DNA of 64,000 nucleotides from the NCBI GenBank assembly GCA_020726505.1, contig JAHLEZ010000022.1:806001-870000 (forward strand), written 5' to 3'. Shown one piece after another: positions 22,701 through 34,688 of this stretch. Below the pieces are notes generated by a model. It was not told the origin of the DNA. It saw only the letters and a list, made by a program, of their open reading frames with translations, and searched no databases. A program made the translations under genes and the position numbers. The stretch's first letter is position 1, and each line of letters opens with the position of its first letter. The DNA is from Leptodontidium sp. MPI-SDFR-AT-0119. Lineage: Eukaryota > Ascomycota > Leotiomycetes > Helotiales > Leptodontidiaceae.

Positions 22701-23872
22701 GGAAGGCGTTCGGAAGTTTCCCACGAGGCGAGAGTGGTGTTATCGAAATGCAATAGCCCCCTAATCCCGGTCCTGTTGGTTGTTGATGCTTTGTGGGTTC
22801 GGGTGTGCGAAGCCACCAGTAACGGCGGGCCTTCGACAACAGGATGATTTAACTTCTTGATCAAACATCTGCGTTGAAGTCGACTGTAGAGTGACAAGTC
22901 GTCCGCAGAAAAAGAAGTGAGAGATCTGCACTGCAAGATGTCGGAGGTCACGAAGACGTCAAGTCCTAAGGAGGGATGCCATCTGCATATCTCCGGCATG
23001 TCTGGGGCATGGAGGTCGATTCTCCTTTCCTAACTCAGGTAAACCTCTATCCGTCTCTCTGCAGCTTCAGGAGTCTCTATGATACTTTGCTTACAATGTG
23101 AGTGTAGCTGCAGATACAAGCATATTGTGTTGTGTCTTTCTTCCTCCAGACATGGAGCGCTAGGTAGGAAGGAGATGGGATTTGCAAGCGTAGGTTGGAA
23201 TTGCGACAAGACGGCCGTGGGAGAAGAAAGACATGGAACCAACTCTCTGAAGGCATACTCCAGCGACACCTTGTCATAGGCTGAAGTTGCTTGTGGAAGT
23301 CAAAGCTATTATCTATCTGGGAGATAACAGTACAGAGCTGGGCGAAATTGGAATGGAATTGAGGTTGGAAAGAAGCTGGCGTCGAAATTGAATCGACCTT
23401 AAAGAACGTGAGTTTCATTAGCTTCCCGAACGAGGGTATGAAATGGCTCTTGCTAACTCGGAAGGAACGATCCAGGCCATGCCCATTGATGCCCAACCTC
23501 GCCACAAATAGACTGCAATCTAAACCAGAACTTAGAATGGCCGTTCCCCTTAAGTGTGGAGATACGGTAGTTTTGACAAGCAATCTACCTCTTCCAATGC
23601 CCATCTTTTCCTCTTCGAGTGTGACCATTTTCGTTCGTGAAAGGTTTCTGGTGGTTCAAACAAGGAAACATGTACCGTTGGCGGTGACACTTGGCACCCT
23701 TCGAATACCCTAGAAACTCGCAAAAAAGAACAATGAACAAAAATACTCGGAACTCCGCAAATGCTCCTAATATTGACTCTAGCACCCGACGAACCACGCC
23801 TTGCATAGAGTTTCACCTGATGCTAGAGAGAACCGAACGCCTATTGTACAGTACAGTGCAATGCAGATATCA
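19724..23872. other. Long intergenic region, no gene supported
   Basis: About 4.1 kb. It includes open frames of 180-215 codons (20240-19593 minus, 22086-22628 plus, 22839-22237 minus) that overlap one another on opposite strands and show no domain, signal or clean intron structure. A TTG microsatellite lies at 21585-21613. No tRNA or transposon was recognised. Confidence 0.45.
21585..21613. repeat. (TTG)n microsatellite
   Basis: An uninterrupted TTG trinucleotide tract of about 29 bp in an intergenic stretch. Likely length-variable between strains. Confidence 0.9.
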
Positions 23873-25008
23873 TTATAGCTCCTCCTCCACATCCATAGCA
23901 TCACCGTTTGCATGCCCATTTGCATTGGACTTCTCCTTTGGAGCAGAAGCCTCTTTATCGATCATTTGTCTTGAGACTGATACGATGTTGTCCTCGATGA
24001 GCTGTTGTCCGACGTCTTCCAAGTGCTTCTTTGGGTCCACCTTTCCAACATATCTCGTCTTCAGTTGGTCCTTTGTCAGCTCTGTCTCCTCCTTCACCCG
24101 CTTCTCATAGCCGTCTGCAAGGTCGACCAGCTTCTTTAATCGGTCATTGTTTCGACCGCCCTCAACTCGGAAATCATCCATCTGTAGGCCCTCGGTCCAA
24201 ACGTGCTTGTGTAGGTTCATCAACATGTTCTCCTCGAGTGCAGTCTTACGGTAGTTGATACCGATACTGTAGTAGTGTCTGTTCAATCCGTGGATGAGGG
24301 CTTGAATAGAAGGCTTGTTGAGGTGTCCCAAGTTGGAGGTGCTTTGGCGGGGTTCTTGGCCAAGCATGAGTGATTGTGGGTTGATAAGACGGAAAGCATC
24401 AATAACGACCTTGCCCTTGACGGATTGAATGGGGTCAACAACAACTGCGACTGCTCGGGGGGTCAGCTGCTCGAATGATTGTTGGGTATTAATATCAACG
24501 GAAGAGAGCCAGCAGCCAAATCCAGGATGCGAATGGTACCATCCAACAACAGTCTCTGGTCTGCAGATCATGTTAGAATAGTTCATGGGGGTTTGTTTTG
24601 ATTCTTACCGTCCTGTCTGCCTTAACATGTCCATCATCTTCGTTTGAAACACAGGATCAACTGCCTCAACACTGACACCCGTTCCACTTTGCGGCATGGC
24701 AAAGACATCAACAACTCGTACTGTGAAGTCATCCACGAACTCTCCCAACATCAGACCCATAACTTCCATAGGTACTCCAGCCCTGCCGTGTCGCAGCATC
24801 TTCAGGAGCGCAAGGGAGGAAATGTAGACGGTTTCGGAGTTATCGATCAAGGTTGTGTTGTCCTATTCAGAGCACAAATTAGCTTCACTTCTGTTTAAAG
24901 CTTCACAGAAGCTGCATTGCAGATAGCAGAGCTTACAGATCCGGGGGCGGCACTGTTGAGACCTCCCATATTCCCAGCGGAAGCCAGCATGCGATTTAAC
25001 CTATCCAT
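23873..25008 (-). CDS. rpn11: 26S proteasome regulatory subunit Rpn11, JAMM deubiquitinase
   Basis: Exons 25008-24937, 24862-24609 and 24560-23873 give 337 aa, close to the usual Rpn11 length. It starts [20 protein letters not shown], the family N-terminus. The MPN+ domain carries Glu57 in [12 protein letters not shown] and the metal-binding set His118, His120 and Asp131 in [15 protein letters not shown], so it should be an active zinc deubiquitinase. Rpn11 sits in the proteasome lid and removes ubiquitin chains en bloc as substrates enter the core. Introns use GTAAGC and GTAAGA donors. The gene is divergent from rpd3, with 668 bp shared between the starts. The C-terminal [15 protein letters not shown] tail is a fungal-type acidic extension. 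Confidence 0.97.
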
Positions 25009-25676
25009 CTTGACGATTGTGTGTGATTAATGTTGAGGTTGAGATTGAGGTGTTCGTGGCGGAAAGAATTGTTCGTGAGTCGTCAAATTCGTTGCCACAA
25101 GTTCTCGCTGGTTCTGTTGATGCTGAGTTGGAGCTCCCCAGCAGGCAGTTGAAGACGCGCGACCATCAATTTGGAGTTTTAGCGCGGAACTAGCTGGTCA
25201 CCTGATCTCAGCCTCGAATTTCAGCCTCGTCTGTAGGTTTGGCGAGCTCCCTTTGCTGGCTCGCACTTTGGCCGACTAACTTCAAAAAATTGAGGAGGTC
25301 GGTCATTTCGCGTCTTTAAGTAGGGCAAACTGAAAATTTGCCCTCCAATATGACTGTCAAAGGCGAATTGCTGTTTAGACTTGCTGGTGTTACTGTACTC
25401 CCCATGCGGTAAGTGCCGGGCCGGGCTAAGCTTACAATCTGGACTGACTGGTAGGGGTGCTAGTATCATCTCCCAGCCCAGAGCCTCTCCATCTTCTTCC
25501 ACTTCCACTTCCACTTCCCCTCCTCGTTCCATTTTCACACCAACAACACCACATTTTTCTGGCACTCGACTCCTGCCGAGCCATTTCGTTTGCCCCCAGA
25601 ATACATACCTACTACACCGTTGAACTTTCTTCCTAAACTTCCAAATTGGTTGTTACACTTCCTCCAGGTCCTCAAG
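25009..25676. promoter_or_regulatory. Bidirectional promoter region, rpn11 / rpd3
   Basis: 668 bp between divergent start codons. CT-rich blocks occur on the rpd3 side, including CTTCCACTTCCACTTCC around 25495-25515. The Rpn4/PACE element typical of yeast proteasome genes (GGTGGCAAA) was looked for and not found exactly. Shared regulation is possible but unproven. Confidence 0.5.
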
Positions 25677-28043
25677 ATGACCTCCTCGTTCGCGCCCCTC
25701 GATGCGCCGAACTTCAAGAGCGGAGACGACAAGAAGAGAGTTGCTTACTTCTACGATTCCGATGTTGGCAACTATGCCTACGTCGCTGGCCATCCTATGA
25801 AGCCGCACAGAATCAGGTTGGCGCATAGCTTGATCATGAACTACGGCACTTACAAGCACATGGAAATCTACGTAAGTCCCGAGCTTCAGTATCTTTCAAT
25901 CTCTTCCTATCTCTGCTCTACCGGCATACTGCGCAGTTCTCCCCTTTCAAAGCTTTCTTCCCAATGGCATAGTCTTTGCAGGGTCTCTTCAGTTTGTCAA
26001 TGTCTCCCCTCGGTCGCATTTTCTCCACAACCGGCAGCCTGCTTCCAGTACTGCCCGACGCGTTGAAGACGCTCGAGGACCTCCTGATCTTGGTTCCTAC
26101 TGGTCCTCGAGAGTTCTCTGGCTTATTCTGTTGGTTGTGGGAATTTTCCTAGGTGGCTGCGTGGTGGACTTCACTTTTGATGACATTTCTGCTACTTCTG
26201 TTATTTTGCGTCTGCAGCCCTCGGGATTTACCTATTAAAGGACTACGTGCTAATTATGATCACAGCGAGCAAAACCAGCTACTCGACACGAGATGACCCA
26301 ATTCCACACCGACGAGTATATCGACTTCCTTCAGAAAGTTACCCCGGATAACATGGATACATTCTCGAAGGAGCAAGGAAAATACAATGTTGGTGATGAC
26401 TGCCCTGTCTTCGACGGCCTCTTCGAGTTCTGCGGTATCAGTGCTGGTGGTAGCATGGAGGGCGCTGCTCGTCTCAATCGTGGCAAATGCGATATCGCGA
26501 TAAACTGGGCTGGTGGTCTTCATCACGCAAAGAAGAGCGAGGCCAGTGGTTTCTGCTATGTCAACGGTATGTAGAGATCCCAAACAGCGTCAGTGCGAAT
26601 ACTGACCCCATTTAGACATCGTTCTCGGCATTATTGAGCTCTTGCGATTCAAGAAGCGAGTCCTCTACATTGATATCGATGTCCACCACGGTGACGGCGT
26701 TGAGGAGGCTTTCTACACTACCGACCGTGTCATGACCGTCTCATTCCACAAGTACGGCGAGTACTTCCCAGGAACTGGTGAGCTTCGTGACATTGGTGTT
26801 GGCCAAGGCAAGAACTACGCTGTCAACTTCCCTCTTCGTGATGGCATTGATGACACCACCTACAAGTCCATCTTCGAGCCGGTCATCAAGGCTGTCATGG
26901 ATTACTATCAACCAGAGGCCGTCGTTCTCCAATGCGGTGGTGACAGCTTGTCTGGCGATCGTCTTGGCTGCTTCAATCTTAGCATGAGAGGCCATGCCAA
27001 CTGCGTCAAGTTCGTCAAGAGCTTCAACCTCCCTACTCTGGTCCTTGGTGGTGGTGGATATACCATGCGCAATGTAGCCCGTACCTGGGCCTACGAGACC
27101 GGAATTCTCGTCGGTGAGGAGCTAGACTCGACTCTTCCTTACAATGAGTATTACGAGGTAAGTTCGTTTATCATATTCGCGACGCGTCACTAACACATTC
27201 TAGTACTACGGCCCCGACTACGAGCTGGATGTTCGTGCCTCAAACATGGACAATGCCAATTCAAAGGACTACCTTGAGAAGATCAAGATCCAGGTTATTG
27301 AGAATCTCAAGAGAACCGCACACGCTCCCTCCGTTCAGATGACTGACGTTCCTCGCACCACCATGACTGGAGGCATCGATGAGGATGAGGATATCCTTGA
27401 TGACCTTGATGAGGACGAGAATGTTGACACACGCTCTTCTAAGAGACGTAACGATCAACGCATCACTAGAGATGATGAGCTCGATGAGAGTGAGGATGAG
27501 GAGGAGAACTACAAGAACGGCGTTCGCCCACAAGACGGACCAAGCAAGCGACGCAACATGATGGATTACCAGAACGAGAACACTGTTGCCTCCGACGTCG
27601 AGATGGACAGTGGTGCTATCACCCCTGGACCACCAACGCCACCTTCTCCTGCACCAGCCCCCCAAGTAGCGACCACTGCAACTGGCGAAGTTGGATCGAA
27701 CGCACCATCGCGAGCTGACACACCAAAGCCCGCCGTTGATACCGAAGGGGATGTCGATATGGCTGATGGCCCTGCTCAACCTGCTCAATCACCACCAGCT
27801 CCATCACCTGCCCCCACTTCGGCCCCTGTTGTTGAGACCGCCACCAAGTCTGCTGAGCCAGAACCAACACAAGTCAAGCAAGAGGGAGGAAGCGAAAGCG
27901 CCGAAGCTGAGGTCCCCGCTGAGGCAGCAACCAAGCCCAGCGAGGCACCCGAATCAGTCGCTGCAGCGGTTACGGAGGCTAATGCTAAAGTCAATGCCGA
28001 GATTATGGAGCAAAAGGCCAGCGACGCGGAGGCTCAACCATGA
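25677..28043 (+). CDS. rpd3: Class I histone deacetylase Rpd3
   Basis: Exons 25677-25871, 26266-26566, 26616-27157 and 27204-28043 give 625 aa. The deacetylase domain spans about 17-390: [20 protein letters not shown], the active-site GGLHHAKK (His about 151-152), the zinc-binding DIDVHHGDG block, [18 protein letters not shown] and [18 protein letters not shown]. All catalytic motifs are intact. The C-terminal third is low-complexity: an acidic [14 protein letters not shown] block, a basic KRRN block and a long Pro/Ala/Glu tail, as in other filamentous fungi, where it is longer than in yeast. Rpd3 removes acetyl groups from histone tails within Sin3 co-repressor complexes. The first intron (25872-26265, 394 nt) is unusually long for this window. 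Confidence 0.97.
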
Positions 28044-28739
28044 GGAACAACTTTGCATTTACGGTGAAGGTCATGAAGTGATGGATCAGCGACATAGGAG
28101 CCAATGAGCATTGCCATTTCGCGTGTATTTGTACCTTTGAGCAAGGCGCATGGAGTTCGGAGTCGCAGCCAAAAAGGTTAGGGGGCGGCCAGGATAACTA
28201 CAACGTTCATACCAGAGACACATCTTGAGGTTTCAGAAGCTTGGTATATGTAGATTTTCACTTGCACAACAGTTCGCTATACAATAAAACCATGATATAC
28301 AAATGTGCTGTTCTCTTGACTTGGTGCAGGTGCATTGCAAGTGACCCTTCTCTCTCACAGCCGACAAATGACCAGTGATGCCTACGAAATGCTTAACAAG
28401 ATTTTCTGAATGGAATCTTTCGTAAATGGAATCAAATGGACTTAACAGAGTCCCACCTAGCAGAAGGAGGGCTTTTTTTCAATTGTACCTTTCATCGGAA
28501 TATCCAGATGGGGGATGAATTCCACCAGGACATTCATTGCCTCACTTCTGAAATCATGATCAAAATCTCATCATTAAAATGAAAATGAGAACCCATCCCG
28601 TTTATTATTAAGTCTCAATCAATTCCAATTACATCCATCCATTCATCCCAAAATAAAGATGAAGTTCTGATCCTCGTTCGTTCATTGCCCGCCGCAGCAA
28701 GAAAATGGAGCTTAAATTTTAGTGCGCTCGCTTAAGCGA
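28044..28739. other. Intergenic between rpd3 and the uL14 gene
   Basis: rpd3 3' flank, including AATAAA at 28283-28288 as a possible polyadenylation signal, and the distal promoter of the ribosomal protein gene. No ORF or RNA gene is recognised. Confidence 0.5.
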
Positions 28740-28747
28740 TTAGGGCT
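28740..28747 (+). promoter_or_regulatory. TTAGGGCT motif in the ribosomal protein promoter
   Basis: TTAGGGCT lies about 140 bp upstream of the uL14 start. TTAGGG-type sites are bound by Tbf1 and are linked to ribosomal protein promoters in some ascomycetes. The assignment here rests on the motif and its position only. Confidence 0.4.
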
Positions 28748-28879
28748 TTCCACAGTCCGAAATTCGTCGGTCAAGATTTCGCGACGACGAACCTCGAATT
28801 TCTTCCCTCCCCGCAACGACACAACGCCGCATCACCCAATCTTTGACTTTCCAGAAAATCTCAAAGATCTACCGATAAG

Positions 28880-29813
28880 ATGGCAAAGATCTCGTATGTG
28901 CGCCCCTACGCTCTTCCCCTGCTGGTGCGGTCAATGTGGATGGAGGATTGGTGATGAGGTTGATGGGCGATGGGCGATGGGAATTGAATTGAATTGAAGG
29001 AATTGAACTGACTTGGAACAGACGTGGTGCCCCTGGTGGCAAGCTTAAGATGACTCTCGGTCTCCCAGTGTACGTTTACAACTCGAAATCCCCTATACCT
29101 ATACCTGTTCTTGGAGGAGCTTGGATCTGTGCTTGGGCTGGAGTTGAGGTTGAGGTCGAGGCTGGAAGATGAGCCGATACAGCGCATGGGACACGAGCAT
29201 ACCGAACGAACACGAACGATGGCAGAGAAGGGAGTGAAGAAGGCTGGCTAACGGGGGAATAGTGGTGCCGTCATGAACTGCTGCGACAACTCCGGAGCAC
29301 GCAACTTGTACATCATCTCAGTCAAGGGTATCGGAGCGCGTCTCAACAGACTGCCCGCTGGAGGTGTCGGAGATATGGTTATGGCGACCGTCAAGAAGGG
29401 AAAGCCTGAGCTGAGAAAGAAGGTCATGCCCGCTGTTATCGTCAGACAGTCAAAGCCATGGAGAAGAACCGATGGTGTCTTCCTTTACTTCGAGGACAAC
29501 GCTGGTGTTGTAAGTGCTTGGATTTCTATACATATACTTGGAGGATTACGCAGAAGTTTTAAGAAGATTAAGAGCTGCAATTGCGGGATTGGTGCGGACA
29601 TTGGGAAGAAAGGATATTTGCTGACGGTTTACCTATAGATCGTCAACCCCAAGGGAGAGATGAAGGGATCTGCTATCACAGGACCAGTAGGAAAGGAGGC
29701 TGCTGAGCTCTGGCCAGTAAGTTCACCATCCACAACCCCCCATTCCCTGCAGCGAAGAATGAACTAACATCTTCCTCCAGCGTATTGCCAGCAACTCCGG
29801 TGTCGTGATGTAA
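28880..29813 (+). CDS. rpl23: 60S ribosomal protein uL14 (L23)
   Basis: Five exons (28880-28893, 29022-29069, 29263-29509, 29639-29716, 29781-29813) give 139 aa, the family length. The first coding exon is only 14 nt and the last 33 nt. The protein starts [20 protein letters not shown] and contains [40 protein letters not shown] and [20 protein letters not shown], the diagnostic uL14 blocks, ending [10 protein letters not shown]. uL14 is a core protein of the large cytosolic subunit near the GTPase-factor interface. Dense short 5' introns are common in fungal ribosomal protein genes. No snoRNA could be supported in the introns. Confidence 0.97.
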
Positions 29814-31287
29814 AGGGTTGTTTCTTTCGGGGTTTGGGCATGGAAATGGGTTTGCTGTTGCATGGGTCTCACGATAGCGATCACACCAACAAAAATTTGA
29901 CGCATTCCACAAGGACTTGAAGACAATACTGGTTCCACGACTTCTTCGGAAAGTGATTTCGATCGATCAATGTGCTTTTGAGACTTGCAAGCTGGCAGAA
30001 GGTGTGGGGAAGTGGATTGGCTCGGAGACTCGAAGCTCTTGGTGGCAAGTGTCGAGGAATCAGGATGAACGTTGAGGATCTGCTCACCTTGAACATGTCT
30101 GAGTACCGCCTCTCGAAATCAGGCTCTAGAAATCGAAGCCATTCGTTCTCTGCGCAAGAACGTGGCGAAAGCCCTTCACATACTTCATACCTCGTCACCC
30201 AGCAAAGCAACTGGACACACCCACCGCTAGCGAGTGCCATTTCCTACGAACCACTTTCCCACTCTCATAGCCTACATTTGCGCTCCCTCTTCCCTCCTTC
30301 CCTTGTGTTTGCATACCGTGTTGCCTGAGTATGATTTCTACCCTCTTGATGATTTAATGGCGTGGACCAAGTGACCAAGCTAAATTGCTCGTCTGATGCA
30401 TTTGCTTCTGTGTTTGACTTTGATTGCCTGTCGGTTTACCTGCTTCCGTGTTTCCTACTACTATTACTACTACAAGCTGAGCTTGCTGTGTTATGCTTTT
30501 AGCTTGTTGCTTAGAAGGATTGTGCTATTTTGAATGAGAGTGGGAATAGTCTTATATACTCCTATAAAAACTCTCTCACAGAAGCTTTGAGCTTGACGAT
30601 TTGCGATTGCGATGATTGTGTTCTTCGAATGATGGTGGGAAGTGCTTTGCAATGCTAGCACATATTGCTGTGCTTAGAGCAGAGGATATTTTCTCGCAAG
30701 CAATTTGGCTGGCGTACAAACCCTCATTTCTCTTCTAGAAAAAGCAGGATTCCCCACAAACATTAAGTTCAAGCCCCAAATCCTCGCAAGTGGATTCAAA
30801 GATCATTCCATTTCCACATTCTTTCAGAAGATTGCAACTCCCCACAAACATCAAGCTCAGAGCCGTAGCTTGGCCATCTTGGCTTAGTTAACCGGTGGTA
30901 TAAAGACAATCCCTCTTTCCTTTCAGCACTCACCTATTTTCCATCTCATCTGCTCAAAAACTTCTGTTGATGATCGTATATCTACACTCAACTCAATTCA
31001 CATTCTCTGATTTAAGTTACATCTTGTCCTTAGTCTGGGACAGGTGAATAACGGCGAACTCGAACACCTAGTAATTTTTGTATGATAATCAATCAATATG
31101 GCCAAGGACCTCGAGCCTTGCCTCTTCTCCTCTGTCTCTTCGTCTTCTTCCTGAACAACCTACGACCTTCGAGATGTGACGACAACCACCGCCATCAGAC
31201 AGCAAAGAACTACCTCGATCTCCAACAAGATTACCTACCTGCTTCCTCTCTCCTAAAGAGCACAGAAATCCACTACAGTACAACAGA
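29814..31287. other. Intergenic, no gene supported
   Basis: About 1.5 kb containing the uL14 3' flank and the RNase III-like gene promoter. A 69-codon ORF at 31082-31291 overlaps the next start codon in another frame and is probably leader sequence. Nothing else is recognised. Confidence 0.5.
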
Positions 31288-32013
31288 ATGACTCGCAGCG
31301 CCAATCAACGGGCGCACCGGAAGAGGAGGCAAGCTGCTGCTGCTGCCGCCGCGGCTGTGCTACCGGCCGAGCATCACCACGACCTAGAGCAGAAGTTAGG
31401 CCATGCCTTTGCCGATCCAACTATCCTACAAGAAGCACTCCAAGCAGCCGGAAATGGTGTGAGACAGATAGGAGACAGAACAATTGAGGATGGAAACAAG
31501 AGGCTCGCATTGCTCGGGGATTCGATCATGACCCTCGTATTGTTGAGAGGATGGTACAAAGATGGAGAGAGTCGAAGTAAGCTAATTCCCCTAGATCCTC
31601 GTTATTCCTGATGTCTCTGTTTTCCCACGGACATTTTTTTTTTTCTGTTGTTGTTTCTTATTTTGAAGACTTTACTTTTCCTTTGATTCTGACTTCAATT
31701 GCTTGTACTACAATCCTTAAAGCGCAAAGCTCTCCGTTTAGCCAACAATTGAAAATATATACAAACTAACTTCTTTCTAGAGTCTGGTCACGACGCACTT
31801 GTAGCAATCTCCAGCAACAAAAACCTCAACGAGCGCGGCCAGGAAAGTGGCTTGTCGGTCTTCATTAACAAGAACAAGAGCTTCCCCAACGGAGTTGTTC
31901 CTCCACGGACCATGTCTGACACTGTTGAGGCCTTGATTGGGGCTGTTTTCGTGGATTCGAGTGAGAGCCTTGAGGCGGTCAAGGTTGCCATGACAGGTTT
32001 GGGTTTAGTTTGA
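31288..32013 (+). CDS. Small RNase III-like domain protein, active site partly lost
   Basis: Exons 31288-31576 and 31781-32013 (204-nt intron, GTAAGC...TTTCTAG) give 173 aa. After a basic N-terminus with an eight-Ala run, residues 33-165 resemble a single RNase III domain: LEQKLGHAFADPTILQEAL, NKRLALLGDSIM (the signature helix, normally NERLEFLGD) and SDTVEALIGAVFVD. Of the four metal ligands, Asp78, Asp143 and Glu146 are kept, but the signature Glu is Ala74 and the nearby Glu is Lys71. Catalysis is therefore doubtful; such domains can act as dimerising or RNA-binding folds. No dsRBD or helicase is present, so it is not a Dicer. It could belong to the mitochondrial ribosomal or fungal stand-alone RNase III-like group. 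Confidence 0.78.
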
Positions 32014-32910
32014 TTCTGGACGCTAGTCTTACCGGCTCGGTGGAAATACACTGGGTACCGCACAGATCTGGAATTGACACGGCAGCAGTATGAGAATTGG
32101 GTTGGTTTCTTGGGGTTGGTTGAGTTTGGCAGTTGGATGTGATGGGACAATCAAGGTGCCTCCTCGAAGAAGAGTAATTAATCCGCTATCTGAGTTGATC
32201 AACTTGGAAAAATAGCCAAAACCCTACTTTGGACAACACCATTTCCCTTGCTGCGACCTACACTTATGTTTGCTGCGTAGTTCGTAAAGTTGTTGAATGG
32301 AGTGTTGCCAATGCCGTTGCCAAAATAGCTCAAAGCCCGTTCCCTCTTCTCCCTCTCCTGCAAAGCCCCGAGGGAAAGTCAACGATCTGATCAATGATTT
32401 TCAAGGATTTTCAAGGATTTAGGTTATCATTTTCTAGATTCCTTAAATTATATCAGATATCGCTAGACTACCAAATCAGTACAATGAATGAGGTTGCTGG
32501 ACCATTAATGATGAGCAAGGTTCTCTAGCTCTGTTTTCCAAACAGTTGGGAAGATCGCTTAAACCCGAGAGTGTTTATTACGAGTGAGAATGTGCTTACT
32601 GACCTTTTTCCTGTGACAGTATGTCCTTGATTAAATTCAGTGACCTTTCTCTTCATATAACATAGAGAAGTACAAGTCATTTGTCACATGGTACAATTTC
32701 AAGCTTGACATTGTCGAACCTCATCAGGCTGGTAAGCTTTTGGAACTGGAGAAATTGCTGATGATTCCATTATTGGCATTCAAAATACACACAGAGAACT
32801 CAGCACTGCGGTACAACATCTAATATTTACAGATTAGATTAAAGCCTCCCCCTCTCTCCTACTCCCTCAATTCCACATCTCCCACAACAACCCCTCATCA
32901 CACCAACAAA
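32014..32910. other. Intergenic between convergent genes
   Basis: No gene supported. A short direct repeat, GATTTTCAAGGATTTTCAAG, occurs near 32396. Confidence 0.5.
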
Positions 32911-33438
32911 TCATCCCGCAAAATCAATAGCCTTAGCCGTCTGTCCCTTCGCAGCAACATCCAGCGCAACATTCGTATCCAACTTCTTCTGCTGCTGCGC
33001 AATCTGAGCATCGAGACCCGTCTTCCCCTGCGCAGCCTGGATCTGCAATCTCAACACATCCGTCTGCAGCTTGAGCACCTTATTCTTAATCTTGCCAACC
33101 TGCAGAGCCTTGCCCTCAGTCGTACCCTGGCCACCCGCCGCTGCGATGGCGTCGTTGAACCCGCCCGTTGCGACTTCAGCTTGCTCGGATACCTGGGCTG
33201 CGGCGGAGATGATAGCCAGATCGGAGGCGGACACGGCACTCAGGTCGCTGCCGACGGGGAAGTTGGCGTTGACTTCTGCGAGGGCGGAACCTGCTACACC
33301 GGAGGAGACGGAGAAGTCGTTGTAGGGCTTGGAGGTGAGCGCGCGCTTGACGCTGTGAGCTCTTTTTGCGTGGTGGGTTGGTGCTGAGAGGGTGGTTGCC
33401 ACGAGGGCGAAGAGGAGGGTGACGGTTGAGAAGTGCAT
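32911..33438 (-). CDS. Small secreted protein, helical, cysteine-free
   Basis: An intronless 175-aa frame. Residues 1-18 form a signal peptide (MHFSTVTLLFALVATTLS) followed by APTHHAKRAHSVKRALTSK with two Lys-Arg dipeptides suited to Kex2-like processing. The mature part has no cysteine, is Ala/Gly/Gln-rich and is predicted helical (VGKIKNKVLKLQTDVLRLQ; IAQQQKKLDTNVALD), with heptad-like spacing suggesting coiled coil. Small secreted proteins of this kind occur widely in filamentous ascomycetes without assigned function. No enzyme motif is visible. The 5' flank (33439-33620) is a plausible short leader and promoter. Convergent with the RNase III-like gene. Confidence 0.8.
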   Translation of the reverse strand: MHFSTVTLLFALVATTLSAPTHHAKRAHSVKRALTSKPYNDFSVSSGVAGSALAEVNANFPVGSDLSAVSASDLAIISAAAQVSEQAEVATGGFNDAIAAAGGQGTTEGKALQVGKIKNKVLKLQTDVLRLQIQAAQGKTGLDAQIAQQQKKLDTNVALDVAAKGQTAKAIDFAG

Positions 33439-34688
33439 GATGTTTTAGGTTGAGAGAAGTGGTACGTGAGGTATGTTGAGGTATCGGTCGAAAGAGTGAA
33501 ACTTGGATCGATCGAGCGAATGGTGAAGAGGAAGATAGACAACAGCACAGCTGGAAGAATAGAATAAAACAGAACAACGAATAAATGAGCGGCTGAATCA
33601 AAACACGAGGCGAATGCAATGGCTTCCCAAGAAAAAGAGAACGACGATCCCCCTCCTTCTTATACCGTTTCTAAGACTCGTTCTCATCTGATATATAATC
33701 AGACGGTCTTGTATCATACCACTCCACCCATGTTCTCATCCGGCCTCATCTCAACCTCGAACGTCAAGTAAGTTTAACAATAAACTTAAACACAGCCAAT
33801 GGACTTGGCTTGGAGATCTGGAAATAATGGGGCGAATGAGCCGCAACTGGCATAGCTGTTCCATGTTGCGAGATGAGGAAGGAGGAAGGTTTTCGCGGTG
33901 CGCTATGCGGGCTGTGTGGGAAGGCGTTGGGATGGTTTGGAGACGAGATTTGTGTGAGGTTCTGGTGATCAGATGGCGAGACGTTTGAGCTGCGATAAGC
34001 GAGGTTTCGAAAGGGGGTCGGTCACGTGAAATGGCCCCTTGAGGCTCGAACGCTGCTGTGTGGTGGGTTAATTTGCGCCGAGGGGAAGCTCGTGGATGAG
34101 CGCATGGAACGGAGAAGAATTCCTCTTGGGTGCGTTGGTTGCACATTCATACATAAGTTGGGTCACCAGAGACCGAGTGGTACGTACGTATCAATATTAA
34201 ATTTTCCAACTATATGTCTTTTGGGAACGGAATACTAACGCCCGCTTTCTGCTTCGTACATACAGAAACTCCTAGACGCCATGCAGCGTGTGCTGTAATT
34301 ATCCAATACATTGTTCATTTTGGGTATATCCTCCTCTTAACGCTTCACCGTAACATTATCCAATATACTCTCCCAGATCCTGATTCCAACCACGACGCCG
34401 CTAACCCTAATATTCCCCACCCACGATCGCCAGCTAGATTGAACACCTGATAAGTGCTTCCATAAGATGGTCCTACTATGATAAATGTTGTGGTGAAATG
34501 GTATCGTGACATGGCGTGTTGATGAATCGGCCGCCATCGAGTGACCTTGACAGCAGTAATCCCTGGCTCGAAGAACCAACTCCAGAGAGAGCTAGTCTTC
34601 TCAACCACCAAAAGATTATGATTCCTCAAGCCTGTTTGCCTTCAACAGCTGCAGCTCTCTTCTCATCCGCCTTCTTCTGGCTCGCAAT
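33439..34688. other. Intergenic, no gene supported
   Basis: Promoter of the small secreted protein gene plus the 3' flank of the LicD-like gene. No ORF with recognisable features. Confidence 0.5.

Noticed and set aside
22086..22839. Overlapping 180- and 200-codon frames on opposite strands
   Set aside because: Neither shows motifs, gene-like composition or splice structure. They shadow each other.
28894..29021. Possible C/D snoRNA in uL14 intron 1 (GGTGATGA and a later CTGA)
   Set aside because: The CTGA is the intron branch site, the C box lacks a paired terminal stem, and no clear guide element is seen.
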